Positions 5,299 to 11,715 of a stretch of 11,715 nt of DNA are shown piece after piece. This DNA comes from Actinomycetes bacterium (lineage in GTDB: Bacteria; Actinomycetota; Actinomycetes; Mycobacteriales; Micromonosporaceae): the NCBI GenBank assembly GCA_021793335.1, contig JAJYSW010000093.1, forward strand, positions 1 through 11,715, read 5' to 3'. Within the stretch, counting starts at the first letter, position 1. Every line of letters begins with the position of its first letter. The translations under genes and the position numbers were made by a program. Under the pieces are notes generated by a model. The model ran no database searches. It was given only the letters and a program-made list of their open reading frames with translations, and was not told where the DNA came from.

Positions 5299-6296
5299 TG
5301 CGGATCGACGACACCGTGGCCGCGGCCCGCGCGGGCGACCGCCGGGCCGTGGCCCGCCTCATCACCGCCGTCGAGAACCACACCGAGGACGCGGCCGCTA
5401 TCGCCGCCGCCCTCACCGGCGGCGCGGCGCCTCGGGGACGACCGCCGACCACGGCCACCGTCGTCGGCGTCACCGGTTCTCCCGGCGTCGGCAAATCCAC
5501 GCTCGTCTCCGCGCTCATCGGCGCCTGGCGCCAGACCGGACTGCGCGTCGCCGTCCTCGCCATCGACCCGTCCAGCCCCTTCAGCGGCGGCGCGATCCTC
5601 GGCGACCGGGTCCGCATGGCCGACCACGCGCTCGACGAGGGCGTCTACATCCGCTCGGTGGCCACCCGCGGCCACCTCGGCGGCCTCACCGCCACCACCG
5701 GCGCGGCCGTGCGCCTGCTCGAAGGCCTCGACTTCGACGTGGTCCTCGTCGAGACCGTCGGCGTCGGCCAGGTCGAAGTCGAGATCGCCGGTCTCGCCGA
5801 CACCACCCTCCTGCTGCTGGCCCCCGGCATGGGCGACGCCATCCAGGCGGTCAAGGCCGGCGTCGTCGAGATCGCCGACGTCTACGTCGTCAATAAGGCC
5901 GACCGGCCCGGCGCCGACGCGGCCGTGCGCGATCTGCGCGCCATGATGTCCCTGGCCAAACGCGAACCGGGCGAATGGCGCCAGCCGATCTGCAAGACCG
6001 TCGCCCACACCGGCGAGGGCGTCGACGAACTCGTCGCGGCGATCGCCGAGCACCGCGACTGGCTCTCGGACGCCGACCGGCTCGCCGCCAAAAGGCGCGA
6101 CCGCGCCGCCGCCGAGATCCGCGCGACCGTCGACGCCGAACTCAGGCGTCGCCACACGTTCCCCGAGTCCTTGGCGGCCGAGGTGGCCGAAGGCCGCATC
6201 GACGTCGCCGCGGCGGCTCGCCGCGTCCTCCGCGGCGATGCCGACGCCGATGCCGACGACGGTGACCGCGAGACGGGCGGGGACCGAGGGCGCTGA
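5298..6296 (+). CDS. meaB: MeaB-type GTPase, methylmalonyl-CoA mutase chaperone (332 aa)
   Basis: G3E-family P-loop GTPase that protects and reactivates methylmalonyl-CoA mutase and gates adenosylcobalamin loading. Motifs are the P-loop GSPGVGKST (60-68), DPSSPFSGGAILGDRVRM (90-107), RGHLGGL (124-130), ETVGVGQVEVE (152-162) and the base-recognition NKAD (199-202). The C-terminal dimerisation arm is present, and the protein ends in an Asp/Ala/Arg-rich tail (DADADADD). The ATG at 5298 shares its A with the thiolase TGA, so translation is coupled. An upstream reading in the same frame would lie within the thiolase gene and is rejected. The mutase subunits are not in this window. The last 40 residues are low-complexity and probably not part of the folded core. 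Confidence 0.93.
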   Translation: MRIDDTVAAARAGDRRAVARLITAVENHTEDAAAIAAALTGGAAPRGRPPTTATVVGVTGSPGVGKSTLVSALIGAWRQTGLRVAVLAIDPSSPFSGGAILGDRVRMADHALDEGVYIRSVATRGHLGGLTATTGAAVRLLEGLDFDVVLVETVGVGQVEVEIAGLADTTLLLLAPGMGDAIQAVKAGVVEIADVYVVNKADRPGADAAVRDLRAMMSLAKREPGEWRQPICKTVAHTGEGVDELVAAIAEHRDWLSDADRLAAKRRDRAAAEIRATVDAELRRRHTFPESLAAEVAEGRIDVAAAARRVLRGDADADADDGDRETGGDRGR

Positions 6297-6322
6297 TCCG
6301 CCGAGGCCGCCGCAGGCCCCGA

Positions 6323-6354
6323 ACGCGGTCTGGCCGACACCGGCCAAACCGCGT
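6323..6354 (+). terminator. Terminator-like hairpin after meaB
   Basis: Bases 6323-6335 pair with 6342-6354 around a 6-base loop, with one C/A mismatch. It starts 27 bases beyond the meaB stop and has no U-tract. The distal arm touches the putative valS -35 box, so the terminator and the next promoter are packed together. Confidence 0.6.
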
Positions 6355-6383
6355 CGACTTCCGCGCGGCGGCCTCTTTACACT
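6354..6383 (+). promoter_or_regulatory. valS promoter giving a leaderless GTG start
   Basis: TCGACT at 6354-6359 (4 of 6 matches to TTGACA), an 18-base spacer, then TACACT at 6378-6383 (TANNNT). Only 6 bases separate the -10 from the GTG at 6390, so transcription should begin at the start codon. A GAGGG run in those 6 bases is too close to work as a normal ribosome binding site. No T-box leader is possible with this layout. Confidence 0.55.
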
Positions 6384-6389
6384 TGAGGG

Positions 6390-9008
6390 GTGACCGATAC
6401 AGCGAAGCAGCCACCGATCCGCGAAACCCACCTGTCGAAGACGTACGCGCCCGCAGAGGTAGAGGCGCGACGCTACGCGGAGTGGGTAGCGGACGGCCGC
6501 TTCAAGGCCGCCGACGACTCGGGCCGCGACCCCTACTGCATCGTGATCCCCCCGCCGAACGTGACCGGGCAGCTCCACTTGGGGCACGCGCTCAACCACA
6601 CGCTCATCGACGCCATGGTGCGCCGCGAACGCATGAGGGGCAAAGAGGCCCTGTTCCTGCCCGGCACCGACCACGCGGGCATCGCCACCCAGAACGTCGT
6701 CGAGCGCGAGCTCGCCGACGCCGAGGGCCTGTCCCGCCACGACCTGGGACGCGAAGCGTTCATCGAACGCGTCTGGGAGTGGAAGGACGTCTACCACGAG
6801 CGCATCACCGCGCAGATGCAGAAGCTCGGCGACGGCGTCGACTGGGACCGCGAGCGGTTCACGCTCGATGCAGGGCTCTCCGAAGCGGTCCAGAGGATCT
6901 TCAAGCAGCTTTACGACGACGAGCTGATCTACCGTGCCGAGCGCATCATCAACTGGTGCCCGCGGTGCATGACCGCCCTCTCCGACATCGAGGTGGAGCA
7001 CTCCGACGACGCCGGGGAACTCGTGTCCATGCGCTACGGCGAGGGCGATGAGTCCATCGTGGTCGCCACGACCCGTCTGGAGACGATGCTCGGCGACACG
7101 GCCGTGGCCGTCCACCCCGACGACGAGCGCTACACCCACCTGATCGGCACGACCGTCGAACTGCCCTTCACCGGGCGGCGCATCCCCATCGTCGCCGACG
7201 AGCACGTCGATCCCGAGTTCGGCACCGGCGCGGTCAAGGTGACGCCCGCACACGACCCCAACGACTTCGCGATCGGGCAGCGCCACGGCCTGGAAGCGCC
7301 GCTCATCATGGACGAACGCGGCACCATCACCGCCCACGGCCCCTTCGAAGGACTCGACCGCTTCGAGGCGCGCAGCGCCATCGCCGCGGCCCTGCGGGCC
7401 GACGGCCGCATCGTGGCCGAAGAGCGTCCCTATATGCACGCCGTCGGCCACTGCGACCGCTGCGACACGGCCGTGGAGCCGCGACTGTCCAAGCAGTGGT
7501 TCGTGAAGGTCGCGCCGCTCGCGAAGGCGTCCGGTGACGCCGTCCGCTCCGGCGAGACGAAGATCTACCCGCCCGAGATGGAGAAACGCTACTTCTCGTG
7601 GGTGGACAACCTGCTCGACTGGTGCATCTCACGCCAGCTGTGGTGGGGCCACCGCATCCCCATCTGGTACGGCCCGAACGGCGAACAGGTCTGCGTCGGC
7701 CCCGGCGAGACCGCTCCCGAAGGCTACGTCCAGGACCCCGACGTGCTCGACACGTGGTTCTCCTCGGCCCTGTGGCCGTTCTCGACGCTCGGCTGGCCCG
7801 AGGACACGCCCGCGCTCGAGAAGTTCTATCCGACCGCCTCGCTTATCACCGGCCAGGACATCATCTTCTTCTGGGTCGTGCGCATGATGATGTTCGGGAC
7901 CTACGCGATGGGCCGAGCGCCGTTCGCCGAGGTCTACCTCCATGGCCTCATCCGGGACAAGGCCGGCAGGAAGATGTCGAAGTCCGCGGGCAACGGCATC
8001 GACCCGCTCGAAGTGGTCGACACCTACGGGGCCGATGCCCTGCGGTTCATGCTCGCCCGCGACGCCCAGCCCGGCAGCGACAACGTCGCCTCGATCGAGC
8101 TGGCCGAGATCAGCCGGAACTTCTGCAATAAGCTGTGGAACGGCACCCGGTTCGCGGCGCTCAGCGGCGCCACCGTCGGCGGCGACCTGCCCGAAGCGCC
8201 CTCGTTGATCGACCGGTGGGTGCTCTCGCGCCTGTCGCGCACCGTCGAGGCCGTCGACGCCCTCCTCGAAGAGTACGAGTTCGCCAAGGCCATGGATGCG
8301 CTCTACCACTTCGCGTGGGACGACGTGTTCGACTGGTACCTCGAACTGACCAAGCCGGTCCTGGCAGAAGGCGGCCCCGCCGCCGACGACACCCGCCGTG
8401 TCATCGGCCACGTGTTCGATCAGCTGCTGCGCCTGCTGCACCCGGTCATCCCGTTCGTCACCGAGGAACTGTGGCTCTCGCTCACCGGCGGCCAGTCCCG
8501 CGGCGAATCGCTCACCGTCGCCGCCTGGCCCACCGCCGCCGGAGCCGACGACGAGGCCGAACGCCTCGTGACGGCCCTCCAGCACCTCGTGGTCGAGGTC
8601 CGCCGTTTCCGCGACGGGCAGGGCGTCAAACCCAGCCAGGCCGTGGCCGCGACCCTGACCGGCCTCGACGAGGCCGGACTGGCGGGCCAGGAACCGCTCA
8701 TCCGCGCCCTGGTCCGTCTCGACGCCCCGGGCGAGGACTTCGCGCCCACCGCCGAACTGGCCGTGTCCGAGCATGTCACGGTCGCGCTCGACACCTCCGG
8801 CGCGATCGACGTCGCCGCCGAGCGGGCCCGCCTCGAAAAGGCCCTCAAGGCCGCCGAGAAGGAACTCGACGGCACCACGAAGAAACTCGGCAACGAGGCG
8901 TTCCTCGCCAAGGCCCCCGAGGCCGTGGTCGAGAAGATCCGCGTCCGCAAGGCCACCGCCGAGGCCGACATCGCGCGCATCACCGCGCAGCTCGAACGGC
9001 TGAGCTAG
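6390..9008 (+). CDS. valS: Valyl-tRNA synthetase (872 aa)
   Basis: Class Ia aminoacyl-tRNA synthetase that charges tRNA-Val in the cytoplasm. The HIGH-type motif is HLGH (63-66) within PPPNVTGQLHLGH. CxxC pairs occur at C190/C193 and C355/C358 (possible zinc ligands). The CP1 editing domain includes TTRLETMLGDTAVAVHP near 227-243. KMSKS is at 528-532, the anticodon-binding domain includes FAWDDVFDWYLELTKP, and a C-terminal charged coil (about 807-872) is the tRNA-contacting arm. The length is normal for ValRS and all landmarks are intact. The GTG start is supported by the N-terminus matching the family and by the -10 box 6 bases upstream. It is followed by a strong hairpin and then folC. This valS-folC-DUF4233 order is widespread in actinobacteria. 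Confidence 0.97.
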   Translation: MTDTAKQPPIRETHLSKTYAPAEVEARRYAEWVADGRFKAADDSGRDPYCIVIPPPNVTGQLHLGHALNHTLIDAMVRRERMRGKEALFLPGTDHAGIATQNVVERELADAEGLSRHDLGREAFIERVWEWKDVYHERITAQMQKLGDGVDWDRERFTLDAGLSEAVQRIFKQLYDDELIYRAERIINWCPRCMTALSDIEVEHSDDAGELVSMRYGEGDESIVVATTRLETMLGDTAVAVHPDDERYTHLIGTTVELPFTGRRIPIVADEHVDPEFGTGAVKVTPAHDPNDFAIGQRHGLEAPLIMDERGTITAHGPFEGLDRFEARSAIAAALRADGRIVAEERPYMHAVGHCDRCDTAVEPRLSKQWFVKVAPLAKASGDAVRSGETKIYPPEMEKRYFSWVDNLLDWCISRQLWWGHRIPIWYGPNGEQVCVGPGETAPEGYVQDPDVLDTWFSSALWPFSTLGWPEDTPALEKFYPTASLITGQDIIFFWVVRMMMFGTYAMGRAPFAEVYLHGLIRDKAGRKMSKSAGNGIDPLEVVDTYGADALRFMLARDAQPGSDNVASIELAEISRNFCNKLWNGTRFAALSGATVGGDLPEAPSLIDRWVLSRLSRTVEAVDALLEEYEFAKAMDALYHFAWDDVFDWYLELTKPVLAEGGPAADDTRRVIGHVFDQLLRLLHPVIPFVTEELWLSLTGGQSRGESLTVAAWPTAAGADDEAERLVTALQHLVVEVRRFRDGQGVKPSQAVAATLTGLDEAGLAGQEPLIRALVRLDAPGEDFAPTAELAVSEHVTVALDTSGAIDVAAERARLEKALKAAEKELDGTTKKLGNEAFLAKAPEAVVEKIRVRKATAEADIARITAQLERLS

Positions 9009-9023
9009 ACGTACACGCCGAAG

Positions 9024-9068
9024 GCGGCCGCCGAGCCGAGCCGGTCCACGGCTCGGCTCGGCGGCCGC
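9024..9068 (+). terminator. 20-bp perfect hairpin between valS and folC
   Basis: Bases 9024-9043 pair perfectly with 9049-9068 around a 5-base loop. It begins 15 bases after the valS stop and ends 14 bases before the folC ATG. It is expected to terminate valS transcription at least partly. Because it lies so close to the folC start, it could also reduce folC translation in any readthrough transcript. Confidence 0.7.
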
Positions 9069-9082
9069 TGGCACGGCCGAGA

Positions 9083-10435
9083 ATGGGGGACCACACGTTG
9101 AACGCAGAACTCGCGCAGGTCGAAGCCGCGCTCGAATCCCGCGGCTTCTCCCGCTGGGACTTCACGCTCGACCGCATCAAGGCGCTGCTCGACCTCATGG
9201 GCGAACCGCAGCGCGCCTTCCGGGCCGTGCACGTCACCGGCACCAACGGCAAGACCTCGACCACCCGGATGATCGAACGGCTCCTACGCGGGCACAATCT
9301 GCGCACCGGGATGTTCACCTCCCCGCACTTGAACGACGTCACCGAACGGATCTGCATCGACGGCGAGCCGATCGCCGCCGACCGGCTCGCCGAGGTGTAC
9401 CGCGAAGTCGCACCGCTCGCCGAGCTCGTCGACGGCGGCTCCGAGGAGTCCCTGACCTACTTCGAGATGACCGTCGCGCTCGCCATGGGCGCGTTCGCCG
9501 ACACGCCGATCGACGTCGGCATCGTCGAAGTCGGCCTCGGCGGAGCGACCGACTCGACGAACATCCTCGGCGCCGAAGTCGCCGTCATCAGCCCCATCGC
9601 GATCGACCACACCAAGTGGCTCGGCGACACTCTCGCCGAGATCGCGGCCATGAAGGCCGGAATCATCCACGACGGAGCCACACTCGTGACCGCCGAACAG
9701 GAGCGTTCGGCGATGGAGCCGCTGCTGCGCCGGGCCAAAGCGGTCGGTGCGAGCCTCGTCGCCGAGGGCCGCGGCTTCGAGGTGACCTCCCGGGACGTCG
9801 CCGTCGGCGGCCAACTGGTCACCATCGAGACCAGAGCGGCCCGCTACGAGGACCTGTTCCTGCCGCTCCACGGCGAGTACCAGGCCCACAACGCCGCGCT
9901 CGCGCTCGCCGCGGTCGAGGTCCTCCTCGGCGCGGGCGAGCCGAAGACCCTCGACGCCGGAGTCGTCGGCGAGGCGTTCGCGGACTTCGCCTCACCGGGG
10001 CGGCTCGAAGTCGTGCGCACCGCGCCGACGGTCATCCTCGATGCCGCCCACAACCCCGCCGGCATGGAGGCCATGACGGCGTCCCTCGGCGAGGAGTTCA
10101 ACTTCCGCAAACTCGTGGCCGTCGTCGGCATGCTCGCCGACAAGGAGGTCGACCACATGCTCGAACTGCTGGAACCGATCGTCGACGAGATCGTCGTCAC
10201 GAGGCCGAGTTCCGACCGGGCCATGCCCGCGGCGACGCTCGCGAAGACCGCCGCGGAGATCTTCGGCGACGGACGGGTCGTGGTCGTGCCGCACCTGGCC
10301 GACGCGATCACGCGCGGCATCGAATTGGCCGAGGAGGCCGAGGACATTTACGAGAGCGGCGGCGGCGTCCTGATCACCGGCTCGGTCTTCACCGTCGCCG
10401 ACGCCAGGAGACTCCTGGTGGGCCGCCGTGGCTGA
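9083..10435 (+). CDS. folC: Folylpolyglutamate synthase / dihydrofolate synthase (450 aa)
   Basis: Mur-ligase-like ATP-dependent enzyme that adds glutamate to dihydropteroate and to folates. The P-loop GTNGKTS is at 53-59, followed by SPHLNDVTERI (80-90), EVGLGGATDSTN (149-160), DHTKWLGDT (175-183) with the usual Lys191 (MKAGI) available for carbamylation, and ILDAAHNPAG (318-327). The length is normal. The ATG at 9083 is the most upstream start after the valS hairpin, and its ribosome binding site is weak. A TTG at 9098, preceded by GGGGGA, is a possible alternative start, giving 445 aa. The stop lies inside the start of the DUF4233 gene (8-base overlap), so the two are coupled. No separate folC promoter is evident. 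Confidence 0.95.
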   Translation: MGDHTLNAELAQVEAALESRGFSRWDFTLDRIKALLDLMGEPQRAFRAVHVTGTNGKTSTTRMIERLLRGHNLRTGMFTSPHLNDVTERICIDGEPIAADRLAEVYREVAPLAELVDGGSEESLTYFEMTVALAMGAFADTPIDVGIVEVGLGGATDSTNILGAEVAVISPIAIDHTKWLGDTLAEIAAMKAGIIHDGATLVTAEQERSAMEPLLRRAKAVGASLVAEGRGFEVTSRDVAVGGQLVTIETRAARYEDLFLPLHGEYQAHNAALALAAVEVLLGAGEPKTLDAGVVGEAFADFASPGRLEVVRTAPTVILDAAHNPAGMEAMTASLGEEFNFRKLVAVVGMLADKEVDHMLELLEPIVDEIVVTRPSSDRAMPAATLAKTAAEIFGDGRVVVVPHLADAITRGIELAEEAEDIYESGGGVLITGSVFTVADARRLLVGRRG

Positions 10436-10784
10436 CCAGTCTTCCGGTCTGCGCGCCCCTGAGCGGGCCGCGCGGGGCCTGGCCGCGATGGCGATGGGCT
10501 TCGAGGCCCTGTCGCTGCTGCTGGCGATCGTCCCGATGCGGATGCTCCTCGACGACGCGACGTTCGCGACCGTGGTGGTCCTCGTGCTGACCGTCGCCTG
10601 CATCGCCCTCGCGGGCCTGGCCCGGCGGCCATGGGTATGGCCCGCAGGCGCTGTCGTCCAGCTCGTGCTGATCGCGTGCTGGCCGATCCACTGGGCGCTC
10701 GGCGCCGCGGGCCTCGTGTTCGCCCTCGTGTGGGGCTACTGTTGGCATGTCAAGATCCAGTTGGCCAAACCACCGAAACGATGA
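10428..10784 (+). CDS. DUF4233 family membrane protein (118 aa)
   Basis: Small integral membrane protein of unknown function, typical of the actinobacterial folC neighbourhood. Four hydrophobic segments are visible at about residues 17-38, 44-64, 69-86 and 89-106, with short polar ends. The C-terminus is basic (KPPKR). The GTG start overlaps the folC stop by 8 bases. A GGTGGG run 5 bases upstream may act as a weak ribosome binding site. The stop overlaps the next start by 4 bases (ATGA). The assignment rests on length, topology and position directly after folC; no catalytic motif is evident. Confidence 0.8.
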   Translation: MADQSSGLRAPERAARGLAAMAMGFEALSLLLAIVPMRMLLDDATFATVVVLVLTVACIALAGLARRPWVWPAGAVVQLVLIACWPIHWALGAAGLVFALVWGYCWHVKIQLAKPPKR

Positions 10785-11317
10785 TCCGTCTGCACACCGA
10801 ACGCCTCGGGCTGCGCCCGCTCTGCGATGAGGACGTCGCGCCCCTCGCCGCGATCAACGCCGACCCCGAGGTCATGCGTTATGTCGGCGACGGTCGCCCG
10901 CGCACGCTGGAGCGCACCCGCGCCCGGACCGAAGAGATGATGCGCCACTGGCAGGAGCGGGGCTGGGGCACGTTCGCCGTCGAACTCGCCGACACCGGCG
11001 AGTTCATCGGCTGCATCGTGCTCGCCGTGCCGGAGTTCCTGCCCGAGATCCTGCCGGCCGTCGAAGTGGGCTGGCGCATCGGCCGCCGCCACTGGGGACA
11101 CGGCTACGCGCCCGAAGCGGCCCGCGAGGTGATCCGGTTCGCCTTCGAGGACATCGGCATGGATCGCCTGGTCTCATGCGTCTACCGCGGCAACACCGCC
11201 TCGGCCCGTGTCGCCGAGAAGCTCGGCATGGCGGTGGAACGCGAGACCGTTGTGCCGGACCTGGCGGTCCAGTGCCTCGTATACGAACTGTGGGCTCCGG
11301 GACGGACCGCGGAATGA
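10781..11317 (+). CDS. GNAT N-acetyltransferase, RimJ/RimL type (178 aa)
   Basis: Transfers an acetyl group from acetyl-CoA to an amine, either a protein N-terminus or a small molecule; the acceptor is unknown. The opening IRLHTERLGLRPLCDEDVAPL is typical of the Acetyltransf_3 family. The acetyl-CoA pyrophosphate loop is RRHWGHGYA (102-110), in the context VGWRIGRRHWGHGYAPEAAREVIRFAF, and YRGNTASARVAEKLGM (135-150) is the usual C-terminal motif. Its ATG is embedded in the DUF4233 stop (ATGA), so it is translationally coupled to the folC operon. In Streptomyces this slot is normally occupied by ndk, which is absent here. It converges on the glyoxalase-fold gene, with 19 bases between the stops. 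Confidence 0.88.
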   Translation: MIRLHTERLGLRPLCDEDVAPLAAINADPEVMRYVGDGRPRTLERTRARTEEMMRHWQERGWGTFAVELADTGEFIGCIVLAVPEFLPEILPAVEVGWRIGRRHWGHGYAPEAAREVIRFAFEDIGMDRLVSCVYRGNTASARVAEKLGMAVERETVVPDLAVQCLVYELWAPGRTAE

Positions 11318-11336
11318 GTCGGTCCCGGCACCGGTC

Positions 11337-11715
11337 TCAACGCTCCCGGTGCTCGGTGATGGCCAGGCCGTGGCCGTCGGGATCGCGGAACGAGGCGGCG
11401 CGCAGCTCGTAGTTCTGCCCCAGCAGCGCCGTGCGCGGCATGTGCAGGAACTCCACCCCGGCCTCGTTCATCTGCTCGAACGCGGTGTCGAGGTCCCCCA
11501 CTTCGAAGGTCAGGTGCATGATGCCGGCCTCGCCGGGCGGTGCATCGGGCCGCTCCCACAGCAGGATCTTCCCGAACCCGGCCTCCAGCACCGCCGCCTC
11601 CTCGGTGCGGTCGACGATGCGGAGCCCCAGCGCCTCCGTGTAGAACACGACCGAGCGCTGGAGGTCGGCGACGATCAGCGTCGAGGCGACGTCGGTGACG
11701 TCCGACTCGTCCAGG
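11337..11715 (-). CDS. Glyoxalase-fold (VOC) protein, 5' end outside window
   Basis: Minus-strand reading frame that stays open to the right edge. At least 125 residues are visible and the start codon is probably beyond 11715. Features of the vicinal-oxygen-chelate fold are TLIVADLQRSVVFYTEALGLRI near the start, IMHLTFEVGDLDTAFEQM in the second half, and the closing ASFRDPDGHGLAITEH. A His (MHLTF) and a Glu (ITEH) sit at metal-ligand positions, but the first-half ligand His is not obvious (STLIV). An internal GTG at 11648 would cut off the first beta strand and is not a likely start. The function could be lactoylglutathione lyase-like, a dioxygenase or a resistance protein; the sequence does not decide. 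Confidence 0.8.
   Translation of the reverse strand, partial: LDESDVTDVASTLIVADLQRSVVFYTEALGLRIVDRTEEAAVLEAGFGKILLWERPDAPPGEAGIMHLTFEVGDLDTAFEQMNEAGVEFLHMPRTALLGQNYELRAASFRDPDGHGLAITEHRER

Noticed and set aside
4956..7451. Minus-strand open frame of 831 codons opposite thiolase, meaB and valS
   Set aside because: It spans three well-recognised genes and their gaps on the other strand, has low-complexity Gly/Val/Asp composition and matches no family I know.
8135..9082. Upstream extension of folC within valS
   Set aside because: It is Arg/Pro-rich out-of-frame valS sequence; Mur-ligase homology begins only after 9083.
11328..11352. Hairpin at the convergent end of the acetyltransferase and glyoxalase genes
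   Set aside because: Only a 7-bp stem with an 11-base loop, overlapping the coding end of the glyoxalase gene; too weak to call as a terminator.
11337..11648. Complete 103-aa glyoxalase protein starting at the GTG at 11648
   Set aside because: The frame continues upstream to the window edge with the expected first strand of the VOC fold, so the GTG is internal and the gene is partial.

Overview
This window is GC-rich chromosomal DNA from an actinobacterium. The signs are heavy G/C at third codon positions, GTG starts, TANNNT-type -10 boxes and long GC-rich intergenic hairpins without U-tracts. The gene set also fits: a Scy/FilP-type polar coiled-coil locus, the actinobacterial mce/thiolase/meaB group, and a valS-folC-DUF4233 group. 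The coiled-coil pair points to a filamentous or tip-growing lineage related to Streptomyces, Micromonospora or Glycomycetaceae. The genus cannot be fixed from the window alone.

Left part (1-3415), minus strand. Two consecutive genes encode long, highly charged alpha-helical proteins of 403 aa (2204-3415) and then 625 aa (174-2051). Both start with a short DivIVA-like RGYDR-x-QV head, followed by a heptad coil, a conserved LGxR(V/I)E-x-(I/M)L-x-LAEEQA motif, and very long 11-residue (hendecad) coiled coils. They occupy the position that filP and scy hold beside mce in Streptomyces coelicolor. A perfect 21-bp-stem hairpin separates them, and two more hairpins follow the second gene.

Middle part (3670-6296). 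A minus-strand methylmalonyl-CoA epimerase gene (mce) starts 33 bp from a divergent plus-strand operon. That operon encodes a thiolase (acetyl-CoA acetyltransferase) and the GTPase MeaB, with a 1-nt TGATG overlap between them. Mce and MeaB both serve the vitamin-B12-dependent propionyl-CoA / methylmalonyl-CoA pathway; the mutase itself is not in the window. The tiny divergent gap contains two facing -10-like boxes, and mce looks leaderless.

Right part (6390-11715). valS (valyl-tRNA synthetase) starts with a GTG directly after a -10 box, again a leaderless signature. A perfect 20-bp hairpin lies between valS and folC (folylpolyglutamate/dihydrofolate synthase). folC overlaps a four-helix DUF4233 membrane protein gene, which in turn overlaps a RimJ/RimL-type GNAT acetyltransferase gene, so these three form one translationally coupled operon. 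In Streptomyces ndk normally follows DUF4233; here the acetyltransferase takes its place. A convergent glyoxalase-fold (VOC) protein gene runs off the right edge.

No tRNA, rRNA, CRISPR array or mobile element was found. The most interesting material is the tandem cytoskeletal coiled-coil pair, with its near-uninterrupted hendecad arrays and shared head module. The hairpin placement, the QQ substitution at a metal-ligand position in Mce, and the compact leaderless divergent promoter region are the next most interesting.
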